From positions 18,196-25,052 of the forward strand of contig NZUQ01000106.1 of assembly GCA_002697225.1 (NCBI GenBank): DNA of 6,857 nt. The letters are read 5' to 3'. The notes beneath the pieces are model-generated. The model was given only the letters and a program-made list of their open reading frames with translations. It was not told the DNA's origin and ran no database searches. A program made the position numbers and the translations under genes. This document shows, one piece after another, positions 1 to 6,165 of the stretch; position 1 is the stretch's first letter, and every line of letters begins with the position of its first letter. The stretch is from Candidatus Poribacteria bacterium (GTDB lineage: Bacteria > Poribacteria > WGA-4E > UBA9662).

Positions 1-422
1 GCACCGGCGTTCCGCAATGAAATCAGAATTAAAGCCAAAGCCCATTCTGATACAGGATAAGACGATCCATTAGTTGTGTCTACCGTGCAGATGTTTCGTT
101 TCCAAGCTGCCTCTAAGTCAACACGATTGGCAAAACGATCATCCTCTAATTCGCCAATAATTTTTAAATTTGAAGCGGCATCCATTATTTCAGAGTTTAT
201 TATGGGAGAACCATGACTGATAATAAGACCGTCCACATTACTGATGGACTCTAAGAATTTTGCGGTTCGAGATTCTTTATCCAAGTTGTTGTCGTCCTCA
301 TAGGGAAGCCACTCCAAGGTGGCAAATTTTTCGAGTCTATGGACTTCCTCCGGTGCAACATAGGTGTCGTAAATCCTCTGATTACACACCAGCAGAATTT
401 TAGGATAAGAATTTGCTGTCAA
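1..422 (-). CDS. D-isomer specific 2-hydroxyacid dehydrogenase, N-terminal part (cut by left edge)
   Basis: This is an open frame of 140 codons that leaves the window at its left end, so only the N-terminal part is present; family members are usually 310-350 residues. The start of the protein, KILLVCNQRIYDTYV, resembles the first beta strand of the substrate-binding domain. Near the end, LKIIGELEDDRFANRVDLEAA is followed by TVDTTNGSSYPVSEWALAL. This matches the 2-hydroxyacid/phosphoglycerate dehydrogenase pattern in which a 'GVGVDNID' stretch precedes 'N.PG.N..SVAE'. The NAD-binding GxGxxG and the catalytic Arg/Glu/His lie beyond the edge, so substrate and activity cannot be judged. The only start codon in this frame after the upstream stop is TTG at 422, placed just after an 8-G run that may act as ribosome binding site. 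It lies 87 bp downstream of the aldo/keto reductase on the same strand and is probably co-transcribed. The family is fairly sure; the exact substrate is unknown. Confidence 0.8.
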   Translation of the reverse strand, partial: MTANSYPKILLVCNQRIYDTYVAPEEVHRLEKFATLEWLPYEDDNNLDKESRTAKFLESISNVDGLIISHGSPIINSEIMDAASNLKIIGELEDDRFANRVDLEAAWKRNICTVDTTNGSSYPVSEWALALILISLRNAG

Positions 423-429
423 GTACCTA

Positions 430-437
430 CCCCCCCC
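430..437 (-). promoter_or_regulatory. 8-G homopolymer just upstream of the TTG start; possible ribosome binding site
   Basis: Read on the minus strand, eight G residues lie 7 nt before the TTG at 422 and could pair with the CCUCC anti-Shine-Dalgarno using one G-U wobble. The last base of an ATG (439-437) is the first G of the run. With eight Gs that ATG is out of frame and stops after six codons. With nine it would read straight into the dehydrogenase. Homopolymers of this kind are also common places for sequencing errors and slippage. Confidence 0.4.
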
Positions 438-457
438 ATTATTTGAGGACTTAGTTA

Positions 458-469
458 GTTATGCATAAC
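458..469. repeat. 12-bp perfect palindrome between two genes of the probable operon
   Basis: GTTATGCATAAC equals its own reverse complement. It lies in the 87-bp gap between the aldo/keto reductase and the hydroxyacid dehydrogenase. A second palindrome, CACCATGGTG at 496-505, lies just beside the aldo/keto reductase stop codon. Either could be a protein-binding site, but neither has a T-tract or a GC-rich stem that would make it a terminator. No regulator is known from this window. Confidence 0.3.
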
Positions 470-509
470 TTTAAAATGTTTCATGAAGTGTGTGACACCA
501 TGGTGCTTG

Positions 510-1487
510 TTAAGCGTACTTCCTTATTTCTTCTGGATTTGATACCTTGTCTAGGACAGCGCGTTCGTCTGAATCCAATTTGTAGTCTAGAGCACCGAAA
601 ACCTCATCCACATGCTCAGGCAGATCTGCTCCTAGGATTGGAGTTACGTTTTCATGGTCGAGTATCCAGGCTATAGCCACCTGAGCGGGGGTTTTGTTGT
701 GCTTTTTGCCGATACTAATTAGAGTTTGTACGATTCTATCTACTTGCTCGGTCATAGCATCTTCAAAATTGTACTTTCCCGGACTTAGACCTTGGAGTTC
801 GCCCTTATTCCAAGGTGTATTTGCTGGTGGTTTCTGCCCTCGGCGAAAAAGTCCACTCAACAAACCGATTGCCAATGGGCTATAAGTCATGATGCCTAAG
901 CCTAACTCGCTGCATAGAGGCATCAAGTCGGGTTCCAGTTCGTGACGATTAATCAGATTATACTGGTTTTGAATGCAGATAAATGCCTCTAGGTTCCGAA
1001 CATCAGAGATCCAAAGGGCTTCCATTATTTTCCAAGCTCGAAAATTACTGCAACCGATATAGCGAACCTTTCCTTGCCGTACCATGTCATTCAGGGCACA
1101 GAGAGTTTCTTCCAAAGGAGTTTGGACGTCAAATGCATGCAGTAGGTAGAGGTCGATGTGATCGGTTTGAAGTCGTCTTAAACTGTCTTCAACCGCGCGC
1201 ATAAGATTCAATCGGGACAATCCTGTGTGATTAGGACTGTTGCCAATAGAACCCATGACTTTGGTGCAGATTACAATATCATCCCGTTTTCCTGCTAAAG
1301 CTTTACCTACAAAGGTTTCTGATCTTCCTTCACCATAGAGCGCGGTGTCGATGAAATTGCATCCCAGATCTATAGCTTGGTCGATGACATCTATACAAAT
1401 GTTCTCTTCTTGTTGACCACGAAAGGCGGTGCCTAGGCAGACTCTAGACACTTTGATACCAGTCCTACCGAGATTTTGATATTCCAT
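510..1487 (-). CDS. Aldo/keto reductase family oxidoreductase
   Basis: This complete 325-residue protein, typical in length for the family, is an NADP(H)-dependent aldo/keto reductase with a TIM-barrel fold, expected in the cytoplasm. It opens with MEYQNLGRTGIKVSRVCLGT, the usual start of the AKR family that acts on sugars and small aldehydes. The catalytic tetrad is visible: Asp47 and Tyr51 in FIDTALYGEGRSE, Lys76 in VICTK and His117 in LYLLHAFD. GCSNF (145-149), QNQYNLIN (173-180) and TYSPLAIGLLSG (201-212) are conserved barrel segments, and ILGADLPEHVDEVFGALDYKL near the C-terminus is the cofactor phosphate-binding region. The ATG start has a strong AAGGAG six bases upstream. It follows the Gfo/Idh/MocA gene by 80 bp on the same strand, suggesting they act on the same metabolite. 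The substrate cannot be read from the sequence; sugar or polyol is an inference from the neighbours. Confidence 0.93.
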   Translation of the reverse strand: MEYQNLGRTGIKVSRVCLGTAFRGQQEENICIDVIDQAIDLGCNFIDTALYGEGRSETFVGKALAGKRDDIVICTKVMGSIGNSPNHTGLSRLNLMRAVEDSLRRLQTDHIDLYLLHAFDVQTPLEETLCALNDMVRQGKVRYIGCSNFRAWKIMEALWISDVRNLEAFICIQNQYNLINRHELEPDLMPLCSELGLGIMTYSPLAIGLLSGLFRRGQKPPANTPWNKGELQGLSPGKYNFEDAMTEQVDRIVQTLISIGKKHNKTPAQVAIAWILDHENVTPILGADLPEHVDEVFGALDYKLDSDERAVLDKVSNPEEIRKYA

Positions 1488-1493
1488 GCCGTT

Positions 1494-1499
1494 CTCCTT
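1494..1499 (-). promoter_or_regulatory. Shine-Dalgarno site of the aldo/keto reductase
   Basis: On the minus strand AAGGAG stands six bases before the ATG at 1487. This is close to ideal and fixes the start of the reductase. The rest of the 80-bp gap to the preceding gene shows no convincing promoter or terminator, which supports co-transcription with the upstream gene. Confidence 0.7.
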
Positions 1500-1567
1500 A
1501 AAAATTCCGGGTTTTAACAGATGAATAAAGTTTTTCTGTCACGGTATATAGCCTTCAAAAAATGACC

Positions 1568-2800
1568 TTAGCTGATTCCTAATATCTCGTCAATTTCCTT
1601 TTGATAATCGTATACTTGGCAATTTTCCACTTCTTGCATCTTGACTGTTCGTCCCGCGTTGGCCGACTCAAATATGGCGTAGACGGCAGCCACGTCTTTC
1701 ATTCCTTCAACACCGTCCACTTCGATTTGGCGGTCATTCAGGATAGCCTCAGCCAATTCGTAATACTCAAGTGCTATGATTTTCCAATCGACGTTATCTG
1801 TTGCAATTTGATTGGGAAAAAAATGTTCTGCCAGTGGTTCTAGGTAGAATCCGTCCACGACAGTTAAAATCTCCTGGTGTTCCATCTCAGCTTGGTTTCC
1901 TAACTGCATAGTGGCTCTCCCTCCGCGAGTGCCGAAACTTTTCAACACACCTTTGGTACCTAGGATCATCTGACCTCCGTAATTACCATATCCACCTAGA
2001 CCAACAATCCAGCTGACAGTTGCACCACTCTCCATCTTGAATAGAGCTATCGAATTATCCTCAGCAGTAGCTGGTACTTCCGATGGCATTGCCTTGAACC
2101 TCTCCTGATAGAAAGTGTAGTTGTCACCGATGCTTTCTTGCTTCTTTCTTACTGGTTCAATCAATCGAATGTCACCGTAGACTTCCTCAATATTACCTAG
2201 TTGATAGCGAATTAAATCGGTAAAGTGAACGCCCATGTCGATAATAGGCCCTCCTTTATCCTTTAGATGTCTCCAAGGGGTAATGAAAATGGTATTATTC
2301 CCGCTGAGCGAATGAAACAACGCCATGTAGGGGGCACCAATAGCTCCGGTTTTCAAGAGGTGGTTAACTAAACGAGCAGAAGCATCTCGCCGATAATTTT
2401 CCGCTACTGATAACTTACGGTTATTTCGTTTGGCAGCTTCAATCATTTTATGACAGGCTCGCACAGTAATAGCCATTGGCTTCTCTACCATGACATGCAT
2501 CCCCAAATCCAGCGCTTGACATACTACTTGATGATGTACCGAAGGATCGGTCACTACGTCCACGGCGGTTAAATCTGGAATTGTTTGAACCATTTTCTCT
2601 AGGTCAGTGAAAATCTCTGGGCGTGTTCCTAACAATCGCTCAGCTTCTTTTGCGGCTAATTCGGCATTTTCCCGACGAATATCGCAGACCGCGCATAGCT
2701 CAACATTGTTGAAAGGTGTTTGGGCCAGCTCCTGCAAACCATAGAGATGACGTGTCCCCATTCCACCACAACCGACTAACCCTATTCTTACCTTATCCAT
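1568..2800 (-). CDS. Gfo/Idh/MocA family oxidoreductase
   Basis: This complete 410-residue protein belongs to the glucose-fructose oxidoreductase / inositol dehydrogenase / MocA family of NAD(P)-dependent sugar and polyol dehydrogenases. The N-terminal Rossmann fold shows VRIGLVGCGGMGTRH, with the dinucleotide-binding GCGGMG at residues 10-15, and AVCDIRRENA after the second strand. The family's EKP motif (MVEKPMA, Glu106-Lys107-Pro108) follows. In the C-terminal domain GGPIIDMGVHFTDLIRYQLG (183-202) holds Asp188 and His192, the usual catalytic pair region. EGMKDVAAVYAIFESA (365-380) is the typical C-terminal helix. At 410 residues it is a little longer than the common 330-390, mainly through insertions around 210-245. 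The ATG has AAGGAAG five bases upstream and a strong promoter about 50-75 bp upstream, so it is likely the first gene of an operon with the aldo/keto reductase and hydroxyacid dehydrogenase. The substrate is not identifiable. Confidence 0.92.
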   Translation of the reverse strand: MDKVRIGLVGCGGMGTRHLYGLQELAQTPFNNVELCAVCDIRRENAELAAKEAERLLGTRPEIFTDLEKMVQTIPDLTAVDVVTDPSVHHQVVCQALDLGMHVMVEKPMAITVRACHKMIEAAKRNNRKLSVAENYRRDASARLVNHLLKTGAIGAPYMALFHSLSGNNTIFITPWRHLKDKGGPIIDMGVHFTDLIRYQLGNIEEVYGDIRLIEPVRKKQESIGDNYTFYQERFKAMPSEVPATAEDNSIALFKMESGATVSWIVGLGGYGNYGGQMILGTKGVLKSFGTRGGRATMQLGNQAEMEHQEILTVVDGFYLEPLAEHFFPNQIATDNVDWKIIALEYYELAEAILNDRQIEVDGVEGMKDVAAVYAIFESANAGRTVKMQEVENCQVYDYQKEIDEILGIS

Positions 2801-2847
2801 TTAAACTTCCTTGCTTGTCTTTGCTTGTAGAATGACATCAGAATTTG

Positions 2848-2876
2848 ATTGTAGCAGAAACAGTACAGGCGGTCAA
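2848..2876 (-). promoter_or_regulatory. Sigma70-type promoter with extended -10 for the oxidoreductase operon
   Basis: On the minus strand TTGACC (2876-2871) is separated by exactly 17 bp from TACAAT (2853-2848), and the -10 is preceded by TGC, an extended -10 element. Both hexamers differ from consensus at one position. Transcription would begin near 2841, giving a leader of about 40 nt with the AAGGAAG ribosome binding site at 2812-2806. This is inferred from the sequence only, but the match and placement are much better than expected by chance. Confidence 0.72.
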
Positions 2877-3046
2877 TTAAGGTGATATGACAATCGGAAG
2901 ATCATTGGCTGATTTGTCAGGTTGGCTAAATCAAGCGATACTAATTTGCGGGTGTGCGATAAACTTAAAGTTGTCAGCAACTGGAAAACAACGGAAGTGA
3001 TTATCTTTAAATTAACGATGATTAGATCCTAGTCTGTTTATTTGCA

Positions 3047-3076
3047 TTTACTTATAAGAGCTATTTATGTTAAAAT
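3047..3076 (+). promoter_or_regulatory. Candidate promoter for the FG-GAP surface protein gene
   Basis: TAAAAT at 3071-3076 is preceded by TGT, giving an extended -10, with TTTACT 18 bp upstream at 3047-3052 (four of six consensus bases). Transcription would start near 3083, leaving an untranslated leader of about 200 nt. The region is AT-rich, so chance matches are expected and the call is tentative. Confidence 0.33.
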
Positions 3077-3273
3077 CCGTTCCTTTTACTAGTCTCGGTT
3101 GGTCTTGCTAATTGTCCTATTCAAGTTGGTATCTATTATTTGTCTCTTTGCTAGTGGGTTTGGAGCTATCTAGATTTGTTTGTGGATGTTTACATTACCA
3201 AGGTTCTGTGGAAAGGTATCTGAGGATTAGGTCGGAAGTGCTTATAAAGTAATTTGAATTTGTGAAAGGTTTT

Positions 3274-3280
3274 GAGGTGA
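3274..3280 (+). promoter_or_regulatory. Shine-Dalgarno site that decides the start of the FG-GAP gene
   Basis: GAGGTGA matches seven bases of the anti-Shine-Dalgarno complement and ends five bases before the GTG at 3286. Two upstream in-frame GTGs are less well served: 3277 has AAAGG seven bases before it, and 3262 has nothing convincing. Confidence 0.6.
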
Positions 3281-3285
3281 AGTTG

Positions 3286-3363
3286 GTGTTAACACAAAGA
3301 AAATTTCGATTACAGTCTGTTCTTACATTTATTGTTATTGTTCTTGTTAATTGGGTGCAAGCT
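3286..3363 (+). other. Signal peptide of the FG-GAP protein
   Basis: It encodes 26 residues with basic residues Arg5, Lys6 and Arg8, a 14-residue hydrophobic stretch from about residue 11 to 24, and a VQA-E junction that fits signal peptidase I. No lipobox cysteine is present, so the protein is not a lipoprotein. Confidence 0.8.
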
Positions 3364-6123
3364 GAAGATACCAAAATTTTGGTTGAATCAGTGCTTGATG
3401 ATCATATGGGTAAGAGTGTGGTAACAAGTGGTCAAATCGTTATGGTTGGTGTGCCGGACGATGACAGCGCCGCAGGAAAAGACGCCGGAGCAATTTTTGT
3501 TTTCGCTCGTGAAGAGGTAGGTTGGGTAGAGCAGGCCAAGATTATTCCGGAAGATCTCAATCCGGACGATGAATTCGGAAAGGTAATCGCACTTAGTGGG
3601 GACACTTTGGTTGTTGGAATGCCAAGGTACAGTAAAATTTCTAATGATCATGGTACCGTGTTTGTCTATACTCGCAGCGGTGATAAATGGATTCGGCAGT
3701 CGGATGTGAATGCAGATGATACAGAGGAAAATGATCGTTTTGGTAATGCGGTGGATTTTGATGGAAAGAGTCTAATTGTCGGTGCCTATTCTGCTAATGC
3801 ACCGAAAGGGGACTCAGGTGCGGCCTACGTATTTGCTCGTCAGGGAAATAGCTGGACACAACAAGCCAAATTGATCGCAGATGACGGAGACTCCTTCGAT
3901 TGGTTTGGATCTTCAGTTGCAATTAACGGTGATTTGGCTGTTGTGGGTGCCATCAGAGAAGATGGTAAAGGGATTAATAGCGATTCTGGTGCCGTGTATG
4001 TGTTTCGAAGAAGTGGTGGATCTTGGAGGCAGGAAGCCAAAGTCATTGGATTGAGTACACGTGAGAAGCACAATTTTGGTCACACAGTGAAAACGAATGG
4101 AGAGATATTCGCCGTTGGAGTTCCAAAAGGTGGCTCAGCAGGAAATGGAGCGGTATATTTTTTCCATTACGCAGATAATATTTGGCGTCAGAATGGCGCG
4201 GCACTAACTACTCGCTCTGGCAACAATTTCGGTGAATCTATTGCTTTGGAAAATCGGACAATAATCGTTGGTTCACCTGGGGATGATAATAGCGTAATTG
4301 ATGAAGATGATGAACGTGGATCCACGGGAGCAGCCTATATTTATAGGAAACGTGGAGATCGATGGGAGTCGATCGCGAAACTTTTACCTCACGATGCAAT
4401 AGAGGGTGATGATCTTGGCTATGCTGTTGCCATCAATGGTAACACCGTAGTCGTTGGATCTCCTGATAATAGCGCTGGTGGACCGGAATCGGGTGCCGCT
4501 TACATTTATACCAAACAAGGCGAAAAATGGGTCAAACAAGTTAAATTGATCGATACTGTCAGTTCATCAGAGGACGAATTTGGTTATTCAGTGGCAATCA
4601 CCGACAAAACGGCGGTTGTGGGTTCCAGACAGGATGATAGGCGTGGGATCAACACCGGATCAGTATACGTGTATACCAGTTTAACTGATGATAAGGGTGA
4701 GACTCGGTGGGATAAGCAATCGGTTTTGACGGCTGATGATGCAGCTATCGGTGCACAGTTTGGACACGCTGTTGCCGTTGATAAAGACACCATTCTAGTT
4801 GGTGCTCATGGGATGGATGATGCTGGAGTTGATTCCGGGGCGGCATACCTTTTTGCTAGGACATCGGATGTTTGGAATCAGCAAGCTAAGATTACCGGGG
4901 AGGGTATAGCAACAGGAGATTTGTTTGGTTATTCTGTTGCTATTGATGAAGAGTTGGTAGTTGTTGGTGCGCATGGGGCCAACCGGGAAGCCGGTGCAGC
5001 GTTTATTTTTGTTCGTGACAATGCTACTTGGCGTCAGCAGGCTAAGCTGGAGGCGAATGATTCAACACCAGGAGATGCTTTTGGGTATTCAGTTGCTATA
5101 CATCAGCAGACTGTTATTGTTGGAGCGCCGAAGAATGACGTTGTTGGTACTGATGCTGGAGCTGCCTATATTTTTGTCAAGCAAGGAAACGAATGGATTC
5201 AACAGGCCAAATTAATAGCAGCTGATGCAGCCATAGGAGATCAATTTGGTATTGCAGTTGCTACTGAAAAAGATACTGCTATTGTTGGTGCTTGGCTGGA
5301 TGATATTGCTGAACCTGAAATAGGAGCCGCACCCGACGCCGGTTCGGCCTACGCCTTTGTTCGCCAGAAAGGGAATTGGTCACAACAAACCAAGTTAATT
5401 GCTGATGAACCTAGTGTGGAGGCCCATTTTGGTCTTGCTGTTGCCTTGAATGATTTGGCAATTGTCGTTGGTGCACCCGATCGTGCAACAGAAGAAGGTA
5501 AGGATGATCCTCCAATACCGAGTACTGGTTCAGTTTATTCCTTCGCTCGAGCGGGAGAGTTTTGGTCTCCTGCCATTCTAGCTACAATTTCGGAAGGATC
5601 AATGCCGTACGATCGTTTTGGTGGTACGTTAGGGATGAGTGGTGAGAAGATTATTGTTGGAATTCATGGGGATGATAGTGCTGGAAATGATGCAGGAGCT
5701 GTATTCATTTTTGATTATGTCGATTTAGGTTTAGAAGTTGAGCCGGAACCTTTTTCTGTTCAACCCGATTCAGGTTTGAAGATATCGTCCCATGCTAAAG
5801 TCAAAACGGGTGAATTTGGAGGGCAACCGCGCCAAACCCAATTGCTTTCGAATTATCCAAATCCGTTTAACCCAGAGACTTGGATTCCGTTTCAACTGGC
5901 GCAGCCAACATCAGTTATATTGAAACTTTACGATTTCGAAGGGAAGGTTATTCGTACCATTAATCTTGGGTACAAGAAAATAGGCTTTTATACTGCTACT
6001 GATCGAGCAATCTACTGGGATGGCAAAAATCAGTTGGGCGAACCAGTATCAAGTGGCGTTTACTTTTATCGGTTAACAACTTCGGACTATGATGCCATGA
6101 AAAAAATGGTCATTTTAAGATAG
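3286..6123 (+). CDS. Secreted FG-GAP (integrin-alpha-like beta-propeller) repeat protein with C-terminal sorting domain
   Basis: This 945-residue protein (953 if started at GTG 3262) is probably displayed on or released from the cell surface. Numbering here starts at GTG 3286, chosen for its GAGGTGA site. Residues 1-26 form a signal peptide: a basic start (TQRKFR), a hydrophobic core (SVLTFIVIVLVNWV) and a cleavage site after VQA. Residues about 33-812 hold 14 FG-GAP repeats of about 55 residues. Each follows the pattern FG.SVAI.GDTVVVGAP, acidic loop, GAAYVF, W.QQAKLI. After a linker of about 40 residues comes a C-terminal domain (853-945) starting LLSNYPNPFNPETWIPFQL and ending in SGVYFYRLTTSDYDAMKKMVILR. 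It resembles FlgD-Ig-like / type IX secretion type A sorting domains. No catalytic domain is present, so binding or adhesion is the natural inference; the ligand is unknown. It is transcribed away from the operon on its left and toward hisD. Confidence 0.92.
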   Translation: MLTQRKFRLQSVLTFIVIVLVNWVQAEDTKILVESVLDDHMGKSVVTSGQIVMVGVPDDDSAAGKDAGAIFVFAREEVGWVEQAKIIPEDLNPDDEFGKVIALSGDTLVVGMPRYSKISNDHGTVFVYTRSGDKWIRQSDVNADDTEENDRFGNAVDFDGKSLIVGAYSANAPKGDSGAAYVFARQGNSWTQQAKLIADDGDSFDWFGSSVAINGDLAVVGAIREDGKGINSDSGAVYVFRRSGGSWRQEAKVIGLSTREKHNFGHTVKTNGEIFAVGVPKGGSAGNGAVYFFHYADNIWRQNGAALTTRSGNNFGESIALENRTIIVGSPGDDNSVIDEDDERGSTGAAYIYRKRGDRWESIAKLLPHDAIEGDDLGYAVAINGNTVVVGSPDNSAGGPESGAAYIYTKQGEKWVKQVKLIDTVSSSEDEFGYSVAITDKTAVVGSRQDDRRGINTGSVYVYTSLTDDKGETRWDKQSVLTADDAAIGAQFGHAVAVDKDTILVGAHGMDDAGVDSGAAYLFARTSDVWNQQAKITGEGIATGDLFGYSVAIDEELVVVGAHGANREAGAAFIFVRDNATWRQQAKLEANDSTPGDAFGYSVAIHQQTVIVGAPKNDVVGTDAGAAYIFVKQGNEWIQQAKLIAADAAIGDQFGIAVATEKDTAIVGAWLDDIAEPEIGAAPDAGSAYAFVRQKGNWSQQTKLIADEPSVEAHFGLAVALNDLAIVVGAPDRATEEGKDDPPIPSTGSVYSFARAGEFWSPAILATISEGSMPYDRFGGTLGMSGEKIIVGIHGDDSAGNDAGAVFIFDYVDLGLEVEPEPFSVQPDSGLKISSHAKVKTGEFGGQPRQTQLLSNYPNPFNPETWIPFQLAQPTSVILKLYDFEGKVIRTINLGYKKIGFYTATDRAIYWDGKNQLGEPVSSGVYFYRLTTSDYDAMKKMVILR
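3370..5721 (+). repeat. Fourteen diverged FG-GAP repeats (period about 55 residues / 165 bp)
   Basis: The FG (or equivalent) positions in the 945-residue numbering are 41, 97, 152, 207, 264, 315, 377, 432, 492, 547, 599, 654, 715 and 778. Spacing is 51-63 residues and most often exactly 55. Repeat 1 has MG and repeat 7 has LG instead of FG; repeat 5 is the most degenerate, and the last repeat lacks the W.QQAK strand. At the DNA level the copies are clearly diverged, so this is an old protein repeat, not a recent tandem duplication. Loops rich in Asp may bind calcium, as in integrin-alpha propellers. Confidence 0.88.
5842..6120 (+). other. C-terminal T9SS type A / FlgD-Ig-like sorting domain
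   Basis: The 93-residue domain begins with NYPNPFNPETWIPFQL. It continues through VILKLYDFEGKVIRTINLG and YWDGKNQLGEPVSSGVYFYRL and ends MKKMVILR. This order (NPFNP, YD..G..VR, WDG.N..G.PV.SGVY, KKM) is the standard signature of C-terminal domains that direct proteins to the outer surface in Bacteroidetes and related phyla. Whether this organism has a type IX secretion system cannot be told from this window. Confidence 0.8.
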
Positions 6124-6143
6124 AACGCATTTAAAGGGATTTT

Positions 6144-6165
6144 GATTCTGCAATTTATCGGAATC
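6144..6165 (+). terminator. Weak hairpin between convergent genes
   Basis: GATTCTG (6144-6150) can pair with CGGAATC (6159-6165) around an 8-nt loop, giving a 7-bp stem with one G-U pair in the rightward transcript. It starts 20 bp after the FG-GAP stop codon and touches the last base of the hisD stop. No T-tract follows on either strand, so it is at best a poor intrinsic terminator. Confidence 0.22.

Larger units (their letters stand above)
2801..3285. other. Divergent intergenic region
   Basis: These 485 bp separate two divergently transcribed genes. The left end holds the operon ribosome binding site, an imperfect tandem 10-mer (TTGCTTGTCT then TTGCTTGTAG, 2811-2830) and the strong leftward promoter. 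The middle (about 2880-3040) holds nothing recognisable apart from a short 5-bp hairpin with a 4-nt loop at 2969-2982. The right part is AT-rich, with a weak rightward promoter candidate around 3047-3076 and a TATAAA at 3243-3248 that lacks a good -35 box. I see no credible small gene, tRNA or riboswitch; the short open frames lack ribosome binding sites. Confidence 0.6.

Noticed and set aside
1500..1567. Intrinsic terminator or second promoter between the Gfo/Idh/MocA and aldo/keto reductase genes
   Set aside because: Only a 5-bp stem (ACAGA/TCTGT) with a 13-nt loop and no T-tract could be found, and no -35/-10 pair with proper spacing.
461..1843. Plus-strand open frames of 63-80 codons opposite the reductase and Gfo/Idh/MocA genes
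   Set aside because: They are antisense to well-supported enzymes, and their sequences look like translated antisense with no domain or good ribosome binding site.
2811..2830. Tandem 10-mer TTGCTTGT-CT / TTGCTTGT-AG as a repeat element
   Set aside because: Two imperfect short copies are compatible with chance; kept only as a remark on the operon leader.
3067..3111. A 14-codon open frame starting ATGTTAAAATCC as a leader peptide
   Set aside because: It has no ribosome binding site, no run of regulatory codons and no following attenuator hairpin, and its ATG overlaps the candidate -10 box.
3388..5215. Several open frames of 69-87 codons on either strand inside the FG-GAP gene
   Set aside because: They lie entirely within a long, clearly recognisable coding region, have no family resemblance, and reflect the repeated codon pattern of the main gene.
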